Positions 22,126 through 34,375 of a stretch of 64,000 nucleotides of DNA are shown here, one piece after another. The DNA is from Lepas anatifera (lineage: Eukaryota > Arthropoda > Thecostraca > Lepadidae), in contig JAOTON010001709.1 of NCBI GenBank assembly GCA_034440635.1, positions 124,001 through 188,000 on the forward strand. The letters run 5' to 3'. A model generated the notes under the pieces. The model was not told the origin of the DNA. It saw only the letters and a list, made by a program, of their open reading frames with translations, and did no database searches. Positions within the stretch are counted from its first letter, which is position 1. Each line of letters starts with the position of its first letter. Position numbers and translations under genes: made by a program.

Positions 22126-23316
22126 TTAACCTTCGCCCGGGTGGGGGTCTTTTTACACCCCCTCGGTTTTTTCCGAAGTGACCAAAAAACGGCGGTCCGC
22201 AGCGCCGCCAAACTTAGTCTAACTGTCCCTTCATCATTTTTACATCTTTCCTGAAAATTTTAGCTCAACGTCATATCAGGTCAGGTCACCAGGCCAGGTG
22301 AAGTGACCTCACCTCAAAAAATTCTCAGGACTGCATAACTAAAAGGAGGGTTAATTGATCAATTCGAAACTCATACCACATAATGGGCTCACCAGGAGCT
22401 ACAACATATATTTCGGAATTTTTTATATTGGTGACCTAAGGTCATGTGTAAGGTCACCGTTGTAAATACATGGGGAAAATAACGAAATGAGCTTTTCTCA
22501 ATAAGTATGGATTGAATCAACTTCCAACATCGTTTAAGACTTACTCTTAGCCCATTTCTAAAGTTGATACCCAAAATTTTGACTTGTGACCTTTGAAAGG
22601 TCACGTTGGGTCAAATAAGCACTTTTTGGTGTTTTACTGTATACATTTTTAATAAGCAAAGATAAAACTTTCATTTTTTCACCAAAGTGTTTATATAGTC
22701 ACTGCAAGTCAAATGATATACATCATGACTATACCAGGGCAAGTTGGGTCAGACCGTTGACCCGGGTCAGGTCAAATGTCAAATTTGACCTGGCATGGTA
22801 ATATTATATATCATTTGATTTCTATTGCTGCGAGGATTGCAATGGTGAATCAGCTATTGCTGCATCTTGCTTGGTTTGGAAGTTATTAGCGAAAAAGGAA
22901 ACGCCCTTATGCGTGGGTGGCTACCGACATTCCCAAGAACATTTCCAATATTCAGTGACCTGAAGCTCCCTAGGCTTTGACCTGACCAGAAAATCATTGC
23001 CACTGCAATGAAGGAGCAGCTCAAGAGCTTTCGAATGGTGTTAAATAAATGTTTCTAGCTATCACAGTTTCTGAGATATATGAGGTTTCTTTAGTACACC
23101 TCATATTAGTGATTTTGACCTATTTTGACCTCTTGTGACCTTGATATTGACCTGACAAGAAAAATGATCTAAGTATTTTCGATATAATTTTTGAAGATCT
23201 TTCAATTGCCGTTTTGCGATTTTTTCTAGCTCTTAGTTTTTGAGATCGTGGGGGTCTTTTTTAGCCCCCCACCAGGGCGAAGGTGGCTCGTACCCGCCAC
23301 CGGGGCAAGGGTTTAA
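22126..23316 (-). mobile_element. TTAA-flanked MITE, copy 2, inserted in the TACGTA array
   Basis: The left end is TTAACCTTCGCCCGGG and the right end CCGGGGCAAGGGTTTAA. It matches 16524-17725 in reverse orientation from end to end. Both flanks are units of the same TACGTA array, and an unoccupied version of the target (GTTCGTACGGGTTAAAGTAC) is present at 23368-23387. This directly shows insertion at TTAA. Confidence 0.85.
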
Positions 23317-23460
23317 GTACGTAGGGGTAAAATGTTTGTAATGTAAAAGGTTCGTATGGAAAAAGTTCGTACGGGTTAAAGTACGAAGGGCTAAAATGTT
23401 CGTAATGTAAGAACTTCGTAAAGAAAAAGTTCGTACGAGTTTAAGTACGTAGGGGGGGGG
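23317..23460 (+). repeat. TACGTA-type array, right part
   Basis: It continues the array of 21990-22125 with units such as AAAGTACGAAGGGCTAAAATG and TTCGTAATGTAAGAACTTCG. It contains the intact TTAA site homologous to the one occupied by the MITE. Confidence 0.75.
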
Positions 23461-23594
23461 CATCCGACGACATTTCAGCACAGGCCTTACGCCCTTGTCT
23501 CCGATTTTCTTAAAAGAATATGAGTATAGGGTTATCGGCAGAGAACACAGAAAAACTAACGCATAGAGGAACTGAGGTCTGCATGGGACGCTTT

Positions 23595-23830
23595 TTCAGC
23601 CTCCACCCCCTTCTCTCCAGTTTTTTTCTGTTCCAATCCATTCAATCCCTAAAATGTCAGAAAAGTCCGTCCCATTCCGTCTCATTCCATCATTTTCCTT
23701 GAAATCTGGCCGAAATTTCGTTCCATTCCACCATGTTCCTAATGAGCCCTGGGAAATTTCTTCCCATTCTTTCCATTTCTGCAAAATCCTATCCCATTGC
23801 ATTCCATTCCTATTCCATGCAGACCTTGGT
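23595..23830 (+). repeat. Degenerate CATTCC-rich simple repeat
   Basis: Repeated words of CATTCCATTCC type (GTTCCAATCCATTCAATCCC, CATTGCATTCCATTCCTATT). The long minus-strand frame over it (WNGTKF, WNRNGMQW) is a by-product of the repeat. Confidence 0.65.
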
Positions 23831-24184
23831 GACCAATCCAGCTTACAAGTGCCAATCTCTACTACATCGTACGATGACATTGGTGGCGCACTAGGACAAC
23901 AGCCTACGCGAGTTTGGCCTTTCCCGAGTCCTGTCAAATTCTCTCGGCAGAGAAAATTTGCGAGTTTTAATACCAACGGGATCTAAATATCACAGGCTTA
24001 TTCGTTTCCAAAGAGGAAAAACAGAATCTGAACTAAAAAATATGTTTCAAATGGCTCATTTGGTAAACGGAATACGACACTATAACGGTATAACCCACCA
24101 AAACGATGGTAATTTCAGAGTTCGTTAAATTTCTAACGAGGAGGCCAGAACTGTCGTGATCGTACGGGAAGAAGTTTTAAGGTA

Positions 24185-24375
24185 TCATGACATGAACGTG
24201 TAGTTTTGCTTACGTACTTTTGGCATACGAGTTTTATGCCCCTACATTCACTTGCTTACGTATTTTTGCATACGTACTTTTAGCATACGAGTTTTATTTC
24301 TACGTACATATATTTACTTACGAATTTATGCGTACGAAGTTTATCTATATGTACTTTAGCCATACGAATTTTGGT
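24185..24375 (-). repeat. TACGTA-type array, inverted counterpart
   Basis: Units such as GCTTACGTACTTTTGGCATA and CGAGTTTTATTTCTACGTAC are the reverse complement of the 22.0/23.4-kb array. Matching GGGAAGAAGTT words border both arrays (about 21990 and 24168), so the pair may be the arms of a foldback-like element spanning about 21.98-24.38 kb. Confidence 0.6.
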
Positions 24376-24389
24376 CCGTAAATGCGAAT

Positions 24390-25334
24390 TTATTGTGATC
24401 AGCCTTTACCTAAATCAATTTCTCATGATGCAAAAAAAGGAATACGTAATAACCTAAATAAATGTTCCTATTATTTCATTAAATAAGTAAATAAAAGTTG
24501 ATTAGGCATAGCGAAGTAAGGCTATTTGGTATCAAAGCACTGCTTGTAGTTTTCTAAACAGTTTTTAGTTTTGTAAATATGATAAAAGGAGCCTAAACAT
24601 CTGTAAATGTAAAAAAATGTGTTTGCGATAATAAATGATTAAAATCCTTCAAAAGAGCCTAAACATGTATTTCCTATTTGAAAAAGAGATGGGTTAAAAG
24701 CCAAAAAATTATTTTTTTGGCTTTTTACTATGATTTATTGGTAATCTCGAAATCATAGGGCAAAATTTGATTTCACAATTTTTCATGTATTGACAACCTA
24801 GTGTGCATGCGTGCCTTATTAAAACCAAACGAGCTATACAAAATTAATCCTAATTATGGGTCCCCTTGGGCTGGGGTCCCCTTAAGGTGGGCCCCCTTTA
24901 AGGTTGCCCCCCCCACTTTTCAAACCGTTCCTACACCCCTGTGCGACATGCTGGCACTGGGTGTGACACCAGTACAAATATTTTTACAGCCTACAGTTTT
25001 GAAACTTTGTTTTTCTTTATTATTTTAATAAGCTTTCCCTCAAATCTTTTAAAAGAATGTTTGCAATTTTTTCATTGTTCTTTACTGTTGGGGCTGGATC
25101 ATGCAGTGTAGATGAATATTTGAGGTAACATTCAAAGACGGATTTCATATTTCAAAGTAGAACCCCACTCAAATTTTAATATGAAAAGAAAATAACCCAG
25201 AAGAAACCTTCCCCTTATCATTTCTAGATTCCTGTTGTGTTTTCTGGAAAAATTGTTCCAGCAGTTTGCAACCTTGGGAACAAGCATTTCCAAATATGAT
25301 TTAATGTTCCCATTGTTGGGAACATAGTTATTCT
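24390..25334. other. Unassigned AT-rich stretch
   Basis: No gene or defined element. A short GC block GGGGTCCCCTTAAGGTGGGC with CCCCCCC runs at 24855-24915 may be a degraded terminal repeat. Confidence 0.4.
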
Positions 25335-25695
25335 CCAGTGTGCAAAGTATTGCTCTTCTGATAAGATCTAGTCTGTGTGAGTGCCCTTGGAGACAGGAGC
25401 AAGTGGTGTGAATTTCATGACCTGGTGCGAATTTGTGAGACTGGTGCAAGAGAGGCAACACTGAAAATCAAACAAATAAATAATAAATGGTAATAAAGAC
25501 ACAGGAGTAGCCTGTGAAAACTAGCGAACTAATAAGGGAGGTAGCATTTCATCATGTGGGTAAGAATGGGTGCATTTTTCTCCCTGTAATTTGGGGATTG
25601 GTGCTAATTTTACGTGACTGGTAGTGCAAATTTAAGTGATAATTTTAGATGGCTGCTGTGACTCGTCTGGCCTGCTGCCATACTTCGCTAACTGG
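25335..25695 (-). mobile_element. hAT-like MITE, CCAGTSTGCAAAGTATGGCA family, copy 1
   Basis: The left end is CCAGTGTGCAAAGTATTGC and the right end, reversed, CCAGTTAGCGAAGTATGGCA. Flanking octamers GTTATTCT and GTCATTCT match at 7/8. The interior shares GTGCCCTTGGAGACAGG and the AATTTGTGAGACTGGTGCAA block with the copies at 43530, 47653 and 55484. It is non-coding. Confidence 0.8.
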
Positions 25696-25807
25696 GTCAT
25701 TCTTGGGAATGCTGACCAAAATTTCTCCCACTTATGAGGGCCAAAATAAAGATAATTTTGTGTTAACTGTTCTTGTGTGGTGGTTATAGGTACTGTTCTT
25801 GTATGAT

Positions 25808-25985
25808 GGTTATAGGCCAGTCTGCAAAGTATGGCAGCAGGCCAGACGAGTCCCACCAGCGGCTGGTGGCACTTGTGGCACTTGTCCCACCTGGTCCCAC
25901 CTGGTCCCACCAGTGGCACCAGGGTTGGCAGCAGCCGGCAGAAAGTGGTTTAAACCGGTTTAAGCCGGCTGGTATAAACCCGGTG
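25808..25985 (+). repeat. MITE left end fused to a CCACCTGGTCCCACC short repeat
   Basis: CCAGTCTGCAAAGTATGGCA at about 25812 is the left end of the family above, but no right end follows. Instead there are short direct repeats (GGCACTTGTGGCACTTGT, CCACCTGGTCCCACCTGGTC) and an AAACCGGTTTAAGCCGG palindrome. This looks like a truncated or rearranged copy. Confidence 0.5.
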
Positions 25986-26321
25986 GCAAAAAGTGGCAAA
26001 AACTATGAAATACTAAACCTTAACTGATATTCGCGTTAGATTTGAATGTAAGGGCTTTTTCTGGGGTGAAAACGTATATTACTGTGTATTGGGAGCCTTC
26101 AGCTTCCTCTTCTTCCATTTGATCACACAACTTCAATAATCTGTTCATACCAAATGGTCTTTTATGGCTGGAACCAATCCATTGACAGATCCAGGGGGGA
26201 GGGAAGAGGCCAGCCCTATAAAGTCGAATATAGTATTTTTGCCCCCCCCTATGGCCGGCAGCAAGAAATTTTAGAGGTAGTCAGCTTCCATTCAGGCCGG
26301 GTGACAATTTTTATTCACCGA

Positions 26322-28756
26322 CTTTTTATTTATTTATTTAGGGCCGCTCTCAACAGACACACTTGCCCAATTACAGGGAGTATTGGCGTGGGTGTTTAAG
26401 GATCTTCTCCACTCAGTGACCCAAAATAGGTTTTGCGCTAGGGTGTCGAGTGGAAAATCCAGCTCGGAATGTATGGCGAGTGAGTGGAAAATTCCCCTCA
26501 AAATGTATGGCGGAGTAAAAATTTCCCAATTTGGGTACTCAGGTGGGAAACTCTCAAAGCCCTTGTTTGAACTGAGGGATGGATATTTCCTTTAATCTTC
26601 TCAAAGTAAATATTTTTTAATCATCCCCAAGCAGAATTGTTTGACCATGTGAAAAATTTGGGTTAAGCAGGTAAATCTTTACCAACTGAAACCCCTTGAT
26701 GCAGTTTCCAATTGTTTTTTAAGGAATTGGTGAATTGCCACAAATAAAAAAACTTTTGGGGGCCTCTGAGACCAACCTTTGGGGGAAAGAACCCTGGAAG
26801 CCACCAAGACTACCATTTGTGGGATGAAGATCAACTCTTGGGGGGCTTCCCTAGACCAACTCTTGTGCCCCTCCTCTCCTCTCCCACACGACCAGCTCTA
26901 AAGGGCCCCTGAGACGAAATATCGGGGCCCCCCCTTAGACGAACTCTGCAGAGAGGGCCTCTGAGACCGGCAGGTAATGAAAAATGAAAGGGGATTTTTT
27001 TCGTGCAATACCTAGTGCCAAAATTAATTATCTAAGCATACACTGTATAGTTTTTTTGTCCGGGACAACGCCCCTCTTATGCCTATACCTATAGTTATCG
27101 GAATTTTGGAGGCCACTCCTGACCTCAATCACTGCACCTCGCATACACCTATGCTAGGGCCCAGTAGAGCCTTGGTTTACACTTACTAGCCAGACGAAAC
27201 TACAAACTTTCTATCATGGCAATAAACTCTTCCAGACTCTTGCTAAAAGGTTCTTTTCTTTACCTGTCAATTCCCCTGCTCCTCTTCACATATATACTCA
27301 CCTTCATATGAATATGCTGCTTTCTATGAATCTAATCAAAGCTACAGCCTTTTTCTTTCTGCTGCTGTTGTTGTTTCTTCCTTTCGTCTACAACCAGCCA
27401 GGCGCGGCGTGTTGCGACAGCGTCAGAGCGACTACTACTTTAAATTTCTGATCGGTTGCCGCTTGCCGGTCGCATGAGCTACATAATTTGCATTTCAAAA
27501 ATTGCTCTAAATTAATTTTCTAAATCCTTATAGACTAGAAAATTATACAACTAAAAGCACACAAAGAGGAATACTAACAATGTTTTGTCAATAACGAATA
27601 TGAAACCTGCCTTTCAAAAAAGCCTAAAGATGCCGCTTTTATTTAGCAGATGTAAAGACGGCGTTTTGGTAAGCCCACGCCGTAGACCAGCCATACAAAG
27701 AAGTGCCGATGTTTGAAGGGTAACTGGATGCATTCTTGTTGCCCAAAAAAATCATTTAATCAAAATGTAGAGTTTCAATGTATTCAAGTGCCGGACACTT
27801 TCAGTTCAACTTAAATATCAGAGTATTTATGTCTAGGGTGTCGTAGGGAGTCGTGAGTGAATTTGGGTGTCACACGGCGTGGACGCAGCAATGAAGGGCT
27901 GATATGGATAAAAATTATTTTCTTCCCAATAAATGGTCAATTTTCTACGATACAATGTCAAAAAATATGCTGCTTAAAATACAAATTTCAAGATAATTGC
28001 TTTTAACAACAAGATGACCAAAAATAGTTTTTCACTATTCTCGGTACCAGAAATACAAAAACAACGTTTCAAGGACGTAAGCCTAGAAATCATGTGCACA
28101 GATAAACTGCTTTCCAAAAATGTATCTTTCAAAGCGGTTAGCTCATTTTTTGGCTACACAAGGCTAGGGTGTCTAATTTTCCACTCACCAATTTTGTGAG
28201 TGGTGGAATTTAGTTTCGGTGTTCACCCATTGGAACTTTCTCCGGTGGGGCAGGGGGACTGAGCGTCTTGCCCGCGCCAGAATTTCGATTCAGTTGTTCT
28301 ACTGAAAGCGGTGGAGATAAGGATGCCAGGTATAATTGGCCAGAAAAATAGAAATCGCCAGATTTTCTTTCAGAAAAGCGAAAGAAGTGCATAAGAGCCG
28401 AGTTAATTTGGCGATCTTCTAGTTGATTCTCCTGCTCTCTTTTTCCAGTGGACGTTGGTAGAGCAGGCAATGGAACTGGCCTTTGTAGTAAGTATTGTTG
28501 AGTAAAATTCAATTGTAGTAAGTATTGTTACTGTTGGAAGTGAGTGGAAAATTCAGCAAAAAAAATATAAAAGTGAGTGGAAAATTTTGCTTGACTGGGT
28601 GTCGTTCTGCACCCAGCACCCCAGGTTTTGGGACACTGTCTCCACTGGGTCAGATCGGACACGGAAGACGGTTTCCCGCGGAGGGGATTGAACCCACGTT
28701 AATCCATCCTTTCCGATCCGAAGACTGGCAACGAAGCCACTAGGCCACCCGGCGCC
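26322..28756 (-). mobile_element. tRNA-derived SINE (second family) split by the hAT element
   Basis: The 5' part is at 28756-28647 on the minus strand: GGCGCCGGGTGGCCTAGTGG (A box) and GTGGGTTCAATCCCC (B box). The 3' part is at 26413-26322 and ends in a TAAATAAATAAATAAAAAG tail. Removing the hAT copy and one TCTCCACT joins the two parts into a SINE of about 200 bp with pol III promoter, body and tail in the right order. It differs in head and tail from the 6332 family. Confidence 0.8.
26414..28638 (+). mobile_element. Non-autonomous hAT transposon, copy 2 (2225 bp), exact 8-bp TSD
   Basis: It has the same CAGTGACCCAAAATAGG and CCCAGGTTTTGGGACACTG ends as copy 1. TCTCCACT flanks it at 26406-26413 and 28639-28646. 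It lacks about 240 bp present in copy 1; the junction is near 27185 (GGTTTACACTTACTAGCCAG). Satellite-like GGGGCC/TGAGAC units lie at about 26755-26975. The copies differ by scattered substitutions and small indels, so they are not very recent. No transposase. Confidence 0.9.
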
Positions 28757-28769
28757 AAGTGATCAGTTT

Positions 28770-29600
28770 TTCGCCGATCAGTTTGCCCCGCCCCTAAACG
28801 GACCGCCTGAATCCCCAAGTGACCTCACCTTTCTGATATGAAGGGTTTTTACCATGAATGAAGTGTCGTTGCTTCTATTGTTAGTTAGGAACCTGTACAT
28901 ACATTTTAGATGACGCCAAAGTGAAATACCACATCAGAAATGTAGGTATGCCAATAAAAAGATTTCTCTAATCGCCAGAAATCATATACATATTATTAAA
29001 TAACAGTTTGGTCCATTCAACCTTATCTTACTTTATATGATTTATTTCAGACATTTTATTCGAAGACAGTAGCCCACCCAAGTGGAAGAGGCAGACGCAG
29101 GTACCCACGGAGGGCAGAAATGAGCCTGATCTGGCTTTTAGTACTAGTTCTACTCTCACCTTGCCATCCCTGCCCCTAACGTGCCGCCCCTGCGTTGAAG
29201 CATTCACCCAATATGTGATTCAAGCCGTCCCCATTGCGAAACTGCCGCCTCCTCACCAGGAAAAGAAATCCTGTGCGTGACATGCCGCCCCCCCCATCAG
29301 CCTGCCGCCCCCAAAACGATAATCCTGGGTGTGCACCTGCCAAGAGATAAATGTATGGTATAACCGACCACTGGGGGTACAATCTACTAGGTTTGAGAGC
29401 TTATTATCAGAAGAGACCAACAAAGTAGCTCGAGGAGACAACTTGTTTGAAAAAGGTGAATGTTTTAACCAGAACAGGTCAGTCAATGCTGATCTTCACT
29501 TGATAAATATAGCTTACAGAAGCTCAAAAGTACTGCTAATAATGCAGTTTCCATGTATTCAGGCTGAAATAATGTCCTTCGCCATAAAAGATCCAGTACA
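28770..29600. other. Unassigned stretch with a CTGCCGCCCC-rich patch
   Basis: It is mostly featureless. At 29150-29330 the motif CTGCCGCCCC recurs four times or more with ATAATCCTGGGTGTG near the end, suggesting a degraded GC-rich MITE. No coding sequence. Confidence 0.4.
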
Positions 29601-29606
29601 CCAGTA

Positions 29607-31435
29607 GCCTGGTCCGGATTTAGGTTTTTTTCTTCAGAAAGTATTGGATCGTTGGTCATTAGATGCATTTTTTGGTGCTGATTACGATGCGCTCATCAGA
29701 AATGCAATTTTCGAAAAACTTTTGGTGGCCCACTCGAGTTGAAGGTTTTGCATTTTGCCCAATTTTCCACGTTTTGGCTCACCATCAACCCATATTACCA
29801 ACGAGGGGGAAAAATTGCAATGGGTTGGTAGTTTGGTTCATTGGTGTTCCATTCGCTTTGTTTTTGTTGTTATAACTTGCACACATAACGGTTATTTTTT
29901 GCTTATCATATCCGCCTTTAGTTGAGCTTGCACTGGCTCTCCATAGATGGCGCTAGCGGCGTGTCTTGGTAAGTGAATACTGATTTCCTTGGGGACCGGG
30001 AATGTGAACAGCAACGTGAAAGGTGAGAAACAATTGCGAATTTGATTGTATAAACGCACTTAAAGAGCTGTTTTCAAGCAGCACTGAAGCTGTTAACACT
30101 GTTTCTCAGGTATTTTAAGCATGCCATGTCCAAATATGCTGCTGCTGCTGAAGTCCCGACCATAACCCTTTACCAATAGACACAGGAACCGTGGGGGCTG
30201 TGGTGGTGGCTGTTGCACCCAACTTTCAGAGTGTGGCAGCAGCTCTAACCCCGCCCCCCCCAGTTTGAGCCGATTCTGGAACTTCTCTATTAACATTTAA
30301 GTGATATGCCTAATCACCCCCGGCCACACCAACGCGGAAGCCCCTTCCTCCAGCCTACACCTTTCCTCCGACTAAAATAGTCTCTCCACCTATGCCTTCA
30401 CCGACTGAATGCTTCCGTATTTGCGCCAAAAAGACTCTGCAGCAACCCTACTTTGACTGAAGTGCGAGGGTATCAGTTTTGAGGCTAGTGACCTCTAGCC
30501 CAGTCTCCTCTGACATATTTAGAGGTCGTTGTGGCCCAGAGAAGAATTATTTGTTTTACGTAGACGGATAGGATTGATAATTTTCAACGTTGTGGTACAG
30601 CAGAAAAAATCGACCGGTTTGGCATTATGCAAACATTTTAATACAAACGTGACATTGGTCACCAGGTTTTAAGGACCGAAGAAAATATGTTGTATGAAAT
30701 CCTAAAATTTCCACGACTTCCAACGACTAGACATCCTGCACTAGTTGCATTGAATAATTCACATACCGGCATAATCTAAGTTTTACGTTATGTTCTCTGC
30801 AGTTTTATGTTTCCTCTGAAAAAAATTCAACATGGACGGACGGTAATATTTGCAAAAAACAAAAGAGCCTGACCGTGAGTTTGGCATGTCATAGGGCACC
30901 TTGTTATGACAAGAATTGGACTCGTGGAGGAGCGGAGCAAAGATGAGTGCCATATTCTTATTGAAGTATCAATAACAGGGTAACGGCTGAGATTATGGAT
31001 GTATGTGCAAGCGTATCACTGCCTACACGTGCAAAACAGGCCGTGCTGAAGGAACTAAGAGGGCTTTAGAAAGGCTGAGAGACAAAAAAGAAGCATGTAA
31101 ACAGGTTTGGCAAGCGAGCTGCTACATCAACTGCTGCGATGGATTCGCTGATTGATATCAGCAGCCGAGAACGTGAGCCTGAAATAGTAGAAGACAGTGT
31201 ATCTGGCCGACCAGCCAAGTGCCAGACGTATTCAGACAGGCAGCCTCGATCAGGAAAGCACAGAGCGATGGCAGAGGAGAGCTCAGCGAGCGGGTCGAGC
31301 AGTCATGAGAGGAGCAGCCGTCACCTCCCCGAGTCAACAGGCGACGGCCGAGACAGCAAACACGCCTGTGGAAACTAGTGTTTCAGGTAGCACTATCATC
31401 TGCTAAGCTATAATGACTTGGTAATCCTGATCAAA
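29607..31435 (+). repeat. 1.83-kb dispersed repeat, copy 1 (inverted to 40618-42457)
   Basis: From GCCTGGTCCGGATTTAGG to GATCAAAGGGATATTA, this aligns end to end with the reverse complement of 40618-42457. Shared blocks include a GCTGCTGCTGAAGTCCCGAC region, the AATAGTCTCTCCACCTATGC region and the small frame at 31139-31376. The copies are about 9 kb apart. Ends are sharp, as for a transposon, but I could not confirm a target duplication. Coding remnants are decayed in this copy. Confidence 0.85.
31139..31378 (+). pseudogene. Small conserved frame of the 1.83-kb repeat (79 codons)
   Basis: The frame begins MDSLIDISSREREPE and ends SKHACGN. It is Ser/Glu/Arg-rich, resembling a disordered tail. 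The homologous frame at 40913-40647 is also open. The region upstream, protein-like in the other copy, is frameshifted here. It is probably the 3' part of a transposon-encoded protein. No function is assigned. Confidence 0.4.
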
Positions 31436-31439
31436 GGGA

Positions 31440-33270
31440 TATTACATGGTCCTGAAATTGCTTTCACGCAAGGTGGAGAGTGAGGCCAAAATCCCAAAAA
31501 AGAGGCCAAAATTCCCTGCTTTCTTAACATGCCTCTTTTTTTGTTTAGTATTTACAGGCTTGCAAGTCCCATCACAGCCCTTTTCCTGGACCTGTTTATT
31601 GCTCCTTAACAAACCAATACTTTTTTAGGATAATACTTTGATTTAGGACTGTATTTATGTGCCTTCATAATACAAGCAACAACTACCACCAGCTTTTTTG
31701 TTTTGACTGACAGTAGATGAAAATATCTGCTGTTGAATGGAAGTGAAGAATCATCATTCTGCTACCTCCTAGTGGAATTAAAACATTCTGACACTCTGCA
31801 ATTGTAGGTACCTCATGTATACATAGATAGGATCTCATAACCCTGAATCTCTAACCCATTAACATAGTGCTAGGAAGCTACATGATTTCTAATGTTTATA
31901 TATAGAATACATTATTTGACCCTGATGCCATGGTAAATAGCCAACCAGATAAAATCCCTCTTCCCCTTATTTTGATATTCTCCAACTTTCCCCCATGCAA
32001 GCACCACACAGGCTATCATTATCTAATGCAAGACGTGGGGTTTAAACACTCAAGCCTCTGCCAGGATTATTTTGCTTCAATGTGTGAAAACCACCAGCCT
32101 ATATAGCCTAAAATAGCAAACATACCCAGCCTTAAAAATCGTGAGCCACAAAAGGGACAGTCTGAGCCTTCCTCCGAGCTGTGGAAAACTTTTGCAAGGT
32201 ATTATGACCTCACCCAGTACTGTACTGAGAAGGTAGGTACCCACCTATCTCCAGTAGATATCTAAGATGGGAGAAATGGTTCAATTAATCTTGAATTTCC
32301 GGAAAGGTAAGTTGCAGTATCAGGGATAAGAAATGAACCTTCATCCACAATATCCCTTCTAACAGCAAACTCAAATTCTTTCCACGCACTCAATTTCCAG
32401 TCTTTTCTCCAACAACCATACTGACCTCAAAATTCTGTATTCTCTGCCTTGGTGATATTCCCGCCTCAATACAGGGCTCGCCAAGGTTACCGAAGTAACT
32501 TAAAAAACTCACCGCGTGCACTTGCGCACCCATTCATGACGCCCGAGATCATTTCGGCCACCCGAATACGACAAAGTGATGTCATTGTTCTGAATGGACG
32601 AAATCCAGCTGAGTCCTTTTCACCGAGGCCAATTCGGTACTTGGATCTCTTTGGAATCCCATTTCTCATTAATAAACGCACGGTTGAGGGCAATCGAACG
32701 CTAGAAATGTTGCTAAGATATGTTTCAACTTGAAATAATTAACAACAAGAAAAATAAATCTGTATTTTACGAAATATATTTTAAGGTGGAATCGGCCTCA
32801 CTTAAAATGGAGATTTTTACCGAAATCACGATGTTGTTCTGAGCATTTGAAAATTTCAAGGAAGCTCTTAAACCGCATCATAAAAATACCTAAAAATTAC
32901 CTATTTATTTTTCTTGAAGAAAAATGTATTACTTTCCAACTTTTGTTCAGTAAAATAATATATATCCTAATTTATTCCTCAATGTCACTAACACTAAAAA
33001 ATAGTCCAAAAATCAGGGTTGACTTTGGCAGCCTCCCTGGAAATTATAAGATTACTTTCACATTATTGGTGGTCTTTATAGGAATCTTCGTTTCATTTTG
33101 AACCTTTCAAATGTGACTTGTATCTTATTCTAGTGCGAATAATTGCCGAAAATTAAAAGTGGCCGAAAACGAATGCGCTTCGATCCAATCGGCCTCACTG
33201 AACAAATACCCACGTGAAGTATTTCCTTCGCCTGAAAATCTGGTAGCAGCCAATCCCAAGCCGGCTTAGG
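31440..33270. other. Unassigned AT-rich stretch
   Basis: No repeat termini, RNA genes or supported coding sequence. A 94-codon frame at 32449-32733 has no recognisable motif. Confidence 0.4.
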
Positions 33271-33277
33271 CAAAAGG

Positions 33278-33720
33278 CATGGACTACTGTACTGGACGGG
33301 CAACTCGCCCTTCACGGGCGACAGCGGCGGCCGGGGCAAAATAGAAGCCCTGTTCCAGCTGTGAGCACAGTTTTGTCAGCAGGACCTCTAACCTCTCCTC
33401 CAGAAAAGAAATATCAGCGCCATAATCGCCTCTAGTTTGTGCTAAGCAAAGGGAACTTCAACCTTTATACCATTAAAAAATATTAGACTGCCACTTCGTG
33501 CACTTGCTATTTTTCATCAGCCCAAACAGCAGGCCGTCAGCCCGCAAAACCTCTAGAACTGAGTTCCCGGGAAGAGGCTATAGCCCTGTGACGTAGGCGC
33601 AACGCGGCCCGCTGATTGGTGCTGACAAAACTGTGCTGACAGATGGAACAGGGCTAGAGTGTGCGACACTAGCGCCACGGTGGCAGATAATGTGGCAGAT
33701 AGGACAGCAGCCGGATCGTC
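33278..33720 (-). repeat. Repeat shared with 39255-39366 and interrupted by a MITE
   Basis: GCATGGACTACTGTACTGGA at 33278 is the reverse complement of the end of 39255-39366. On the far side of the MITE, GTGGCAGATAGGACAGCAGC matches TCCTATCTGCCAC at 39262. The MITE at 33346-33655 therefore split one copy of this GC-rich repeat. Confidence 0.6.
33346..33655. mobile_element. 310-bp MITE, AGCCCTGTTCCAGCTGT family, copy 1 (TSD AGA)
   Basis: The terminal repeats AGCCCTGTTCCAGCTGTGAG and CTGACAGATGGAACAGGGCT are about 36 bp long. AGA flanks both ends. Related copies lie at 39452, 46540 and 56716. A 3-bp duplication suggests a CACTA- or PIF-type transposase in trans; the superfamily is not settled. 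Confidence 0.85.
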
Positions 33721-34375
33721 ACCATTTTTAACGTGTGGACTATTGACGGTGAGTGTGCGTCTCGTATTGAAAACGTGAATAGCTATGTTATATTGGGCTA
33801 TTTAGAATGTATTGAATACGTGTAGTAATTTTAAGAAACGTGTTTTAGTAATTTGGTGGGTGAATTCGGTCAGGGAATCGCCATTAAACTATATACTGAC
33901 GGGAATGTCTGGTCCTCCTCCATGCCCTATTGCGCTGAAGCCACGGGGTAGTGGGACCAAGGATAGATATGTTCTTATTTGAATGCCATAATTGTGACTT
34001 GTTTGGGCTCTTGCCTTACTTGGCAGACAGGTGCTGTGCTGTAGAGTTCTTTTCCAATTTAGTTCATGTATGCAGAATGATGACATGGCCATTTGAAGGA
34101 TACATAGGTACTGCTCCAACCTGTTCATTTCCAAGTACTCATACAATAAAGGCAGTTTGATCCCTTCCATTCATCACAACTATCGAAGTTATTTAATCAA
34201 ATTCTGGTGTATGCTGTAAGCACCTCAGTTGCAACAGAAAAATGAGGTTTTTCATACTCGGCTTGATCTTCAATTTGGGAAACTTGGAGCGATACTGAAA
34301 TTCAACCGAAAAACACAATGATTACTTATTAAGTCCCAGCACAGGTACTTCAAATGTGCTATATACTCTCAGTTA

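Noticed and set aside
23596..23986. Opposed 126- and 110-codon frames
   Set aside because: They are products of the CATTCC-rich simple repeat.
28647..28756. A functional tRNA gene on the minus strand
   Set aside because: A and B boxes are present, but the sequence continues into a SINE body and tail across the hAT insertion, and no clean 3' acceptor stem is seen.
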